Assembly (NCBI GenBank): GCA_035291705.1
Contig: DATDRM010000110.1
Location: 1-5,316, forward strand
Length of the DNA stretch: 5,316 nucleotides
DNA from: DATDRM01 sp035291705
GTDB lineage: Bacteria > Chloroflexota > Anaerolineae > Anaerolineales > UBA4823
Reading direction: 5' to 3'
Shown one piece after another: positions 1 to 5,148 of this stretch. A program made the position numbers and the translations under genes. Numbering within the stretch: the stretch's first letter is position 1; each line of letters starts with the position of its first letter. A model generated the notes under the pieces. It did no database searches. It was not told the DNA's origin and worked only from the letters and a program-made list of their open reading frames with translations.

Positions 1-2445
1 GATGCCGCTGATGGTTTCTTCAACTTCCCCATCAACCATCATGAGCCTGTTACTGCTGGGCAGGTAGGCCAGTCCTGAAGGGTCCGGGCTGGGCGGTGAG
101 AACGCAGCCATGTCGGTGGTCTGAATTAAGGAGGATACGAATGAGGGTGCCGCAGGCGCAATTGGGGCGGCTAGGGAAAACTCCACGATCTGGCCAGAGC
201 TTTGCGTGGCGGCGACCACTCTATTACCCAGGAGTTCTATCGGTCCCCTACCCCTGTCGGCCAGGTATAAGCCCATCTGCGAAGGATCGTCCGTTTGGTC
301 GCCACTGGGGGCAAAGACCATTCCCTGAGGATCGCGAAGTCCGAGCTCGGACAAGTCGCGCTTGGCCACCACCTGGCCGGTCTGGGTCAGTTCATACAGC
401 TTTTGCTCGGCCGGGCTCACAACGTGGAGATCACCCGTGGTCGGGTCGAAAGCCAAGCCGCGGAGATCCACCAGACCGCTTGGCTGTAGATCCACCACCG
501 ATATCACGGCATTCTCGAAGCTGCCATCTAGCCCCGGCTCGACGCGCACGATGCGCGGCCCGGCAGCATCCAGAATAAACAGGCTTCCGCTTGCCGGATT
601 GACGGCCATGCCTTGCGGGTTCTGCAAGCCAAAGCGTCGCGCATCGTGGCGCACCTGCGTCGCCGGGTCCAGATTGCCATTAGCGTCCTCACGCACCTCA
701 AGCAGTTGGTTGGCAGGAGCTTTAAAAAGGAACAAGCGATTGGCCTGATTATCAAAGGCCATGTTGATCGGGTCCTGAATCGCGGCGGCGATCTGGGCTG
801 AACCGGCCCGGTTTGCAAAGGGAGTCAGTTTGGTGATGTCTGTATCGGGAGGGGGAGGCTGTCCCTGTCCGCGGGCTTCCACGACATGGAAGGCGTTGCC
901 CCCGGAAGAGAAAGCCAGGCCGGCCGGGTTCGAAATGCCGGTTTGATCGGATTCCATCACCCGCACCTGCCTGATAAAAGCCGCGTTTTCCTGAGCCAGG
1001 GTGGGAGTACCGTGTTGGGGATCGCTGAGTTTGATCGCTGTCAGTAGATTGCCTTCAGGGTCGCTGTAATTGCCCAAGACGCCCGGGGAGGGCACGTTCA
1101 GCGCGGTATCTTTGGCCGAGCTGAAGGTGTCATTGATTGCTACTGGTATTTGGTTTCCCGTTGCGGTGGTGAAGCTCCAGACTGGACCGGTCGTAGTGCT
1201 CACCCCGTCGCTCACCGTGACGTACCATTGATACTCGCTCGCCGAGGTGAGGCCAGTCCAATATACTCGGGCTGTCGATCCCGAGGCCACGCCAGTCAGA
1301 GTCCCGATGGTGGCGTAGCTATCTGTCATGTCGTAAGGCAGGGTGAACTGGCTGTCGGCGTCGGTCTTCCATTGGTCGAGGGTTGGCGAATAAGTCTTGA
1401 CCCTGATCTCGTTGTTGGTGGGAGAGAACTCCAAGATCCTCAGCCATCCGTCCCCACCATTACTACGGCTCTGGTAATCGGACAATAGCGAATAAACGGT
1501 GTTCCCCAGGTACGTGTCCTGGCGCTGCCCTTCTCCAGATATGTGCCCACCCATCATCAAGAACAGGTTGGGGCGATCTTTGAGCGCCTCATAGATCGCC
1601 TGGCCTTGCGCTATCCAAGGGCCAGGATTGCCTATTTTAATCATATAATGACCGATGACAATGGCGCGCCGGCTGCTGAAAGTCTGGAGCAGACCGTCAG
1701 CCCAGTCCAGCACTGCTGGAGGCATCGGGGACACCGTGGAGTCCAGATTGACGACGATAAAGTCCATCCCGCCGGCGCTGAACAGCTCGTAGTAGTTCAG
1801 GTTATCGCTTCCGAAATGACCGCCGTAGTAAGCGCGGCCGGTGAAGCGCGCCACCCCGAAATATTGTTCAAAGAGATAAGGAGCCGAGCCAGTCACCTTG
1901 TCGCGGTTGCCAATGACCATGCCATATGGGATGCCAGGCGCCGGGCTTTCCAGGATGCTCATCGCCGCATCTGCAATCTGCCATTCGCTGTCAAGCCCGT
2001 TATCGGTTGCATTCCCCAGGTGGTTGACGAAAACGATATTGCGTGTGGCCTGATTGTCCACCACCCACTGGGTCTGGGCATTGAAGATGAGATCGCCACC
2101 CGCATTCACCGTGTAGAATTGCGTGTCCGGCAAGGCGACGATGGTGAAATCAGGCCGGGTCGAAACCTTTGGTTTGCCAAAGAAGGTGACTGTCAGGTCA
2201 TCGGCCTCCGGGTCGGAGACTTGCACCGAAAGGTATGGCGAGCGCGAGACGCCGGTTGCCCCGTCAGCAGGCGCCACGAGAGTGGGTGCTTCTGGTGGGA
2301 GGTTGCCCTCTAACTGGATACTATCAAACCTGAAGGCTGTGCCGGCTACATCAGCCAGAGCCGGTCGTACGCCCAGCAAGGCTGCACCGAACACGAGTGA
2401 AACGGCGATCATGAGTCGAAGTGCAACTCTGATACCAGGATACAT
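1..2445 (-). CDS. Secreted multidomain protein: metallophosphoesterase-like domain plus beta-propeller (C-terminus off the window)
   Basis: This is one open frame of 815 codons with no stop to the left edge. Residues 1-31 form a Sec signal peptide (Arg-containing n-region, hydrophobic core, ALA|D cleavage site), so the protein is exported. Residues about 50-92 are an Ig/FN3-like lead-in. Residues about 99-373 are a calcineurin-type metallophosphoesterase fold with PDTQ (106-109), HLGN (142-145), GNRD (179-182), GHY (265-267) and GGHISGEG (300-306 region); the family norms for three of these are GD, GNHD and GHxH, so activity is doubtful. Residues about 376-427 are a second Ig-like segment ending in VWSFTT. 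Residues 431-484 begin like a cadherin-like tandem domain but stop early. From about 485 come propeller blades repeating a PxG(L/M)-x-(F/V) strand followed by an L-x-hydrophobic-x-D strand (506-524, 559-584, 610-635, 660-686, 706-756, 789-805). The 2445 start gives a compact signal peptide; an in-frame ATG at 2514, directly after a TAA, would add 23 residues. Neither has a clear ribosome binding site. Substrate unknown. Confidence 0.85.
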   Translation of the reverse strand, partial: MYPGIRVALRLMIAVSLVFGAALLGVRPALADVAGTAFRFDSIQLEGNLPPEAPTLVAPADGATGVSRSPYLSVQVSDPEADDLTVTFFGKPKVSTRPDFTIVALPDTQFYTVNAGGDLIFNAQTQWVVDNQATRNIVFVNHLGNATDNGLDSEWQIADAAMSILESPAPGIPYGMVIGNRDKVTGSAPYLFEQYFGVARFTGRAYYGGHFGSDNLNYYELFSAGGMDFIVVNLDSTVSPMPPAVLDWADGLLQTFSSRRAIVIGHYMIKIGNPGPWIAQGQAIYEALKDRPNLFLMMGGHISGEGQRQDTYLGNTVYSLLSDYQSRSNGGDGWLRILEFSPTNNEIRVKTYSPTLDQWKTDADSQFTLPYDMTDSYATIGTLTGVASGSTARVYWTGLTSASEYQWYVTVSDGVSTTTGPVWSFTTATGNQIPVAINDTFSSAKDTALNVPSPGVLGNYSDPEGNLLTAIKLSDPQHGTPTLAQENAAFIRQVRVMESDQTGISNPAGLAFSSGGNAFHVVEARGQGQPPPPDTDITKLTPFANRAGSAQIAAAIQDPINMAFDNQANRLFLFKAPANQLLEVREDANGNLDPATQVRHDARRFGLQNPQGMAVNPASGSLFILDAAGPRIVRVEPGLDGSFENAVISVVDLQPSGLVDLRGLAFDPTTGDLHVVSPAEQKLYELTQTGQVVAKRDLSELGLRDPQGMVFAPSGDQTDDPSQMGLYLADRGRGPIELLGNRVVAATQSSGQIVEFSLAAPIAPAAPSFVSSLIQTTDMAAFSPPSPDPSGLAYLPSSNRLMMVDGEVEETISGI

Positions 2446-2588
2446 CCAGTAGGATCGGCGTGATATCCGTAGGAAGATTGCTTGCACAGCGGAGATAGCT
2501 CGTTTACCCGTCATTTACTGACCGATGTCGATTTAGGCAAAGATAGGCGTGGGAAAATGCGTAGATATTGTTAAAGATGACCCCGCCA

Positions 2589-2608
2589 TAACATACGCAG
2601 GTATGTTA
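2589..2608. promoter_or_regulatory. Operator-like perfect dyad at the predicted transcription start
   Basis: TAACATAC-N4-GTATGTTA is a perfect 8-bp inverted repeat with a 4-nt centre (GCAG). It starts a few bases downstream of the candidate -10 at 2615-2620, covering about +1 to +20 of the predicted transcript. Its form (ACATAC facing GTATGT) resembles operators of TetR-family repressors such as AcrR. Placement over the start site would suit a repressor. It could alternatively form a short RNA hairpin in the leader, but no U-tract follows, so a terminator is unlikely. No regulator gene lies in the window. Confidence 0.5.
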
Positions 2609-2643
2609 AATACTATTGTACTATAGAACAATACCTTCGCCAA
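2608..2643 (-). promoter_or_regulatory. Candidate sigma70-type promoter for the secreted protein gene
   Basis: Read on the minus strand, TTGGCG (2643-2638; 4/6 match to TTGACA) is followed after exactly 17 bp by TACAAT (2620-2615; 5/6 match to TATAAT). Transcription would begin near 2608, giving a leader of about 95 nt to the ATG at 2514 or about 163 nt to the ATG at 2445. This is the best-spaced promoter I could find in the gap. The -35 lies within one arm of a 15-bp inverted repeat, and the predicted start lies at the edge of a perfect dyad. Inferred from consensus only. Confidence 0.45.
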
Positions 2644-2749
2644 TTTTATAATGAGATGTTGGCGAACGTCATATATGGGCAATTCGGTATCCTTTAAACC
2701 CGATATATGGTGGTATTGGACAAGGTTCAGAATTTTGGCGAAGGTATTG
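2629..2749. repeat. 15-bp perfect inverted repeat with 91-bp spacer
   Basis: CAATACCTTCGCCAA (2629-2643) is repeated as its exact reverse complement at 2735-2749, with 91 bp between the arms. Eight bases of the same core, TTGGCGAA, occur again at 2659-2666 and can pair with the left arm across a 15-nt loop. A further 7-bp piece, GGTATTG, is at 2712-2718. The left arm contains the candidate -35 of the promoter for the secreted protein gene. It may be a pair of regulator sites for looping or the remnant of a small foldback element. Confidence 0.55.
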
Positions 2750-2783
2750 ATAGAATTAACTGGCATTTTAATTCGCGGCTTTC

Positions 2784-2976
2784 AATATGGTGTTTGTCAA
2801 ATTTTTGTCATATTTGATTTCTGGTGAGCGACCGCGAAATAGAAAAGCCATCAAGGGGAACAGCGGGTTACAATTTGAGGGATGTTCAAAATATTCTTCC
2901 GCACGTGGTTGTGAAGAACCTGGCAGAAACTTCGGTATAGCGTTTTAACTTGTGACTGACAACATGGTATTTGTCA
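2784..2976. repeat. TTTGTCA motifs and an imperfect 16-bp direct repeat
   Basis: TTTGTCA occurs at 2793-2799, 2804-2810 and 2970-2976; the first two are 11 bp apart, about one helical turn. The flanking 16-mers 2784-2799 and 2961-2976 agree at 14 of 16 positions. The right copy is part of a dyad, TGACAA-N8-TTGTCA (2957-2976). These sit just downstream of the membrane protein gene. They may be regulator sites, but in AT-rich DNA the significance is modest. Confidence 0.3.
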
Positions 2977-2985
2977 TATAAAATT

Positions 2986-3507
2986 CTACTTATCCAGAAG
3001 ATGGATCATTTTTTCTGTGATTCTGGCCGAGCGGCGGGTATTTTCTTCGATAGCCAGCAATAATTTGATCAGGTGGGAAATTGCGATCAGGAAGACGAAA
3101 AAGAATCCACCCACGAGCGGCGAAAGCAGCGAGCCGACTAAAGGTAATAACGTCTGTACCTTGAGTTCGGGGGGAGCCAGGGCACAGATCGAGACAATAT
3201 TTAAGAGCGCGAAAGCAAAGAATAACCAGGCTAACCCGTTTACCCACGCAGCGATGCGCGCAACCGCGTCGAGATGGGGGTACGCCTCGGTCTCCTCGGT
3301 TGGTTTTTCTTTTTCTTCCTCTTTTTCTACCTGAGGAGGTACGCTCCCCAACCTCTCCTGTAGAATTTGACGCACTGCTTCGAAGGCATCGTTAGTCCAT
3401 GCTTCCCGATCGTTTTCCTGCCAGATTTTGAGCAGCTCTTCGGTCTCTTTTTCTTGCATCTGTGAATAGATCTGTATTTTTAGTTTGTCTGCAAGCTCAT
3501 TGTCCAT
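2986..3507 (-). CDS. Small membrane protein with two transmembrane helices and a charged cytoplasmic N-terminus
   Basis: A protein of 173 residues. Residues 1-58 are helical and charged and contain a segment (about 24-52, ELLKIW...DAFEAVRQILQER) that I recognise as a short module found in front of various bacterial membrane proteins; its function is not known to me. Residues 60-74 are a Glu/Lys-rich linker. Two hydrophobic helices follow at about 85-110 and 119-153, then a short basic tail (IEENTRRSARITEKM). The start at 3507 is chosen because GGAG lies at 3514-3517, six bases ahead; a TTG at 3519 would start inside that site. It lies 64 bp downstream of the acetyltransferase gene, on the same strand, and is probably co-transcribed with it. 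Possible roles include a membrane scaffold or sensor, but no catalytic motif is visible. Confidence 0.8.
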   Translation of the reverse strand: MDNELADKLKIQIYSQMQEKETEELLKIWQENDREAWTNDAFEAVRQILQERLGSVPPQVEKEEEKEKPTEETEAYPHLDAVARIAAWVNGLAWLFFAFALLNIVSICALAPPELKVQTLLPLVGSLLSPLVGGFFFVFLIAISHLIKLLLAIEENTRRSARITEKMIHLLDK

Positions 3508-3513
3508 GGTGAT

Positions 3514-3517
3514 CTCC
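3514..3517 (-). promoter_or_regulatory. Ribosome binding site that fixes the start of the membrane protein gene
   Basis: GGAG on the minus strand, six bases before the ATG at 3507. It overlaps the alternative TTG at 3517-3519, which makes that earlier start unlikely. Confidence 0.6.
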
Positions 3518-3533
3518 AAAACCCGAACTTGAA

Positions 3534-3548
3534 CAAAGCCACGCTTTG
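3534..3548. other. Small perfect stem-loop between the acetyltransferase and membrane protein genes
   Basis: CAAAGC-CAC-GCTTTG is a 6-bp stem with a 3-nt loop in the 64-bp gap. No U-run follows on the minus strand, so it is not a standard terminator. It could tune expression or mRNA processing between the two genes, or be chance. Confidence 0.3.
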
Positions 3549-3571
3549 CCTGTTAAAACCCTTGACCGGCC

Positions 3572-4201
3572 TCACCGCCTGGCTGGCTGCTGGCCGTTGC
3601 CCACGACTAACCGCATGATTCGCCTGCCTTTTGCAGTTATTGATGCATCCAGAAAACCAGCTTTCTTAAATGTCGAAACTGAGCCCATGAATCTGTAGCT
3701 TGTTACTGGCTGCAAATTGCCTTCTTTATCTTTTTTGTGAGGCTCAACTGGATAACCCTCAATGATCTGCGCCCCTTGGGAGATTGCATAAGCAACGGCT
3801 GCCTGTAAGAGCTTAAACGCCAAGTCTTGCCCACGCAGCTTACGGTTCACGAAGAAGCAGACGACAGACCAGGTGGGCAAATCGTCAATGCGCTTCAGGG
3901 TAGTTGAACGCTCCAGGTGAGAGTAGGTTTCCCGAGGCGCTATAGAGCACCAGCCTGCTGGCTCGTCATTGAGATAGCCCAGAATCCCTATGGGAATTCC
4001 TTGATTGACAAGAGATGCCAGCGCGTTTCGCCGTCCTGTTGAATCCGACTGCCTGTAATCGGAGCTTATCATCCGCCAGAGCATGCACCAGCAGAATCCC
4101 GGGTTGCCATGATGCTCGAAAAGCGACACGAGATCGCTCCATCGATCCACGTCCACTGGATGGAACTCCAGAACGGGCATTCTTTGCTTTAAGGATGGCA
4201 T
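3572..4201 (-). CDS. GNAT-family N-acetyltransferase
   Basis: A 209-residue protein with the GNAT layout, expected to move an acetyl group from acetyl-CoA to an amine; substrate unknown. The N-terminal helix region carries the CWC-M-x-WR segment (37-43) typical of one GNAT subgroup. The central strand (WSVVCFFV, 111-118) leads into the acetyl-CoA pyrophosphate loop KLRGQD (121-126) and its helix (127-140). GYPVEP (149-154) and FMGSVSTFKKAGF (171-183) match the substrate and C-terminal parts of the subgroup. The loop departs from the usual Q/R-x-x-G-x-G/A: Lys replaces Gln/Arg and Asp126 takes the last small position, which may weaken cofactor binding. The ATG at 4201 is chosen with a weak GAGAG about 8 bases ahead; Met8 at 4180 is an alternative. 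It starts 21 bp after the DinB-type gene and is likely in the same transcript. Confidence 0.85.
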   Translation of the reverse strand: MPSLKQRMPVLEFHPVDVDRWSDLVSLFEHHGNPGFCWCMLWRMISSDYRQSDSTGRRNALASLVNQGIPIGILGYLNDEPAGWCSIAPRETYSHLERSTTLKRIDDLPTWSVVCFFVNRKLRGQDLAFKLLQAAVAYAISQGAQIIEGYPVEPHKKDKEGNLQPVTSYRFMGSVSTFKKAGFLDASITAKGRRIMRLVVGNGQQPARR

Positions 4202-4222
4202 CTGGAAGACTCTCTGCTAAGT

Positions 4223-4696
4223 CTAAGCTCCGTGGAGGATCTCCTCTCTGTGTTTTCGGTAGTCGCGGATGAGCGAATCGACACAGCGGGCAACCGTTGC
4301 CGCCCCACCGCGGTAGTGCTCGACGCCTGTGTCGCGGTTCCACTCCTGCTCAGCGACTGCCTTCAGGTAGGACACCAGCACGTCCATGGAGGTAGCCATT
4401 ACGCGCAACAGGACCTCCCGGTCCTTCGAAGGGTATTGGCTGAAGAAACCGGCGTTCACCTTGCGGTAATCGTTGGTGCCGTCATAGAAGTAGAAGGGCT
4501 GCTTGCCCTCCTGGAGCTCCCTGCAGCCGACCAGGGTGATCCGGTTCCAGCCTATGAAGTGTGCCAGGATGTCGCGCGGGTTCCAGTCGCCGAGCGAGGT
4601 GAGAAAAGCTTCCGGCGAGAGATCTCTGGCGGTGTGGACAAACGCATCATATGCAGCCTCAAGATCTGCGAGTTGTACTTCCCTTTTGGTATCCAT
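4223..4696 (-). CDS. DinB/ClbS-like four-helix-bundle protein
   Basis: A 157-residue protein of the DinB-like superfamily, whose members include metal-dependent thiol transferases and the cyclopropane hydrolase ClbS. Evidence: an N-terminal helix (about 7-26), the conserved GDWNPRDILAHFIGW segment (36-50) with metal-type His46, a long third helix (about 90-117), and a last helix with DYRKHREEI (145-153) and His149. Many DinB proteins have His-x3-His in the last helix; here Asp145 stands where the first His would be, so the metal site is incomplete or non-standard, as in ClbS-type members. The ATG at 4696 has GGAA a few bases ahead, and its first base is also the last base of the TAA of the upstream fragment, which suggests translational coupling. 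The GNAT gene follows after 21 bp. Biochemical role unknown; the family is often linked to detoxification. Confidence 0.82.
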   Translation of the reverse strand: MDTKREVQLADLEAAYDAFVHTARDLSPEAFLTSLGDWNPRDILAHFIGWNRITLVGCRELQEGKQPFYFYDGTNDYRKVNAGFFSQYPSKDREVLLRVMATSMDVLVSYLKAVAEQEWNRDTGVEHYRGGAATVARCVDSLIRDYRKHREEILHGA

Positions 4697-4827
4697 TACT
4701 TTTCCAACGTTTGCGAGATCCGAAAGCCGTAAAATGGATTTGGCTTGATTTTATGCCTGATCAAGGGTAGGGGAAGGATCGCCAGAAGTAGACCCGCCGC
4801 GGTGTAAATCGCTGAGAGTGTTACCAT
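4696..4827 (-). pseudogene. Truncated SdpI-family membrane protein fragment (43 codons)
   Basis: This frame encodes one hydrophobic helix (about residues 3-23, starting MVTLSAIYTAAGLLLA), then a basic stretch and KIKPNPFYGFRISQTLE (26-42). The P-N-x-x-Y-G-F-R-x-x-x-T-L pattern is the hallmark of the SdpI/YhfL-type family, whose founding member SdpI gives immunity to a toxic peptide in Bacillus. In intact members the pattern is followed by a W-x3-N segment and further membrane helices; here a TAA comes right after TLEK, and the missing part is not found in any frame downstream. I therefore read it as the 5' remnant of a longer gene, cut where the DinB-type gene begins. Stop and DinB start overlap as TAATG, so the fragment may still be translated and pass ribosomes to DinB. 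It could also be a genuine short peptide gene. No Shine-Dalgarno site precedes the ATG. Confidence 0.5.
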
Positions 4828-4830
4828 GTT

Positions 4831-4841
4831 CTAGATTCTAG
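4831..4841. repeat. 11-bp palindrome directly upstream of the SdpI-like fragment
   Basis: CTAGA-T-TCTAG is a perfect palindrome ending 3 bp before the ATG at 4827, occupying the place where a ribosome binding site would be. It may be a regulator site or a chance palindrome. Confidence 0.3.
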
Positions 4842-4852
4842 CGAGACAGATC

Positions 4853-4885
4853 TTTATACGGAAGGAAGGTGTAACAAAATTTGTT
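4853..4885 (-). promoter_or_regulatory. Possible promoter and dyad for the DinB cluster
   Basis: On the minus strand TATAAA (4858-4853) could be a -10 element, with a start near 4846. No good -35 stands at the proper distance. Instead, a perfect dyad AACAAA-N1-TTTGTT (4873-4885) lies where the -35 would be, as expected for a regulator site. Weak evidence. Confidence 0.25.
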
Positions 4886-5007
4886 CTCACAACCGAGACA
4901 CCGGGTGCACAGAGTTTCTCTAATCAATTAACACAGTCAGTATATAGCTTCTCTAAAACTGAGTCAATCGCCATCGAAACCCATGCAACCCTCGCCTAAC
5001 TGACTCA

Positions 5008-5055
5008 AGACGAAGTCTGCGTTACGAACGCCTCCTTAATCACTTCCCGAAAGTG
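5008..5055. repeat. Cluster of three adjacent mini-hairpins, REP-like
   Basis: Three perfect small dyads follow each other: AGAC-GAA-GTCT (5008-5018), GCGTT-ACG-AACGC (5019-5031) and CACTT-CCCGA-AAGTG (5041-5055). The first two abut without a gap. On the minus strand AAGGAGG (5037-5031) lies between the second and third hairpins but no start codon follows it at a usable distance. The form resembles short interspersed palindromic elements of bacteria. A structured leader or protein-binding region is an alternative. Confidence 0.4.
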
Positions 5056-5085
5056 CCATAGTCATCGACGGTGTGACGAAAATAG

Positions 5086-5114
5086 TTGGATTGCATGGTA
5101 TATTTTCCTAAACT
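5086..5114 (+). promoter_or_regulatory. Weak candidate promoter for the transporter gene
   Basis: TTGGAT (5086-5091) and TAAACT (5109-5114) are 17 bp apart, each matching 4 of 6 consensus bases. It would place the start near 5121, about 28 bp before the ATG. An overlapping TATATT at 5099-5104 is another possible -10. Low certainty. Confidence 0.25.
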
Positions 5115-5148
5115 ATCTACCTGATAAATAAGACTGGATACCATCAGC

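Larger units (their letters stand above)
2515..2985. other. AT-rich intergenic region without a convincing gene
   Basis: This gap of 471 bp separates the small membrane protein gene from the large secreted-protein gene, both on the minus strand. Its base composition is clearly more AT-rich than the flanking genes. It holds a candidate promoter, a perfect 8-bp dyad, a 15-bp inverted repeat, and several TTTGTCA motifs, listed separately. No T-tract intrinsic terminator was found behind the gene that ends at 2986. Short open frames exist (for example 2533-2766 and 2768-2851, both minus), but they lack ribosome binding sites and recognisable sequence. Confidence 0.6.
4828..5148. other. Divergent intergenic region with several dyads
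   Basis: This region of 321 bp lies between the divergently transcribed DinB cluster and the transporter gene, so promoters for both should be here. It contains an 11-bp palindrome at 4831-4841, a dyad at 4873-4885 near a TATAAA, a direct repeat AACTGAGTCAA/AACTGACTCAA (4957-4967 and 4998-5008; 10 of 11 bases equal), and a cluster of mini-hairpins at 5008-5055. No gene or tRNA was recognised in it. Confidence 0.6.

Noticed and set aside
96..818. Several plus-strand and minus-strand frames over the propeller region
   Set aside because: They are other frames of the GC-rich propeller coding sequence, which itself reads without a stop.
1543..2313. 256-codon plus-strand frame
   Set aside because: It is antisense to the well-supported secreted protein with clear domains; its own translation shows no domain.
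2533..2766. 77-codon minus-strand frame in the intergenic gap
   Set aside because: It lies in AT-rich DNA full of dyads, has no ribosome binding site, no recognisable motif, and would run across the candidate promoter and operator.
2768..2851. 27-codon minus-strand frame (MAFLFRGRSPEIK...), open for about 55 codons without an earlier ATG
   Set aside because: No ribosome binding site and no family resemblance; it may be a chance opening or an old gene remnant that I cannot identify.
2940..2985. Possible terminator after the membrane protein gene
   Set aside because: The TGACAA-N8-TTGTCA dyad there has a weak stem and no U-tract on the minus strand.
2986..3519. TTG start at 3519 for the membrane protein
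   Set aside because: The GGAG at 3514-3517 serves the ATG at 3507 and overlaps that TTG.
4232..4732. 166-codon plus-strand frame opposite the DinB-like gene
   Set aside because: It is the antisense shadow of DinB, which has conserved family motifs.
5037..5092. Tiny minus-strand frame of 18 codons (MQSNYFRHTV...) ending just before an AAGGAGG
   Set aside because: It is very short, falls within the hairpin cluster, and the AAGGAGG has no start codon at a workable distance.
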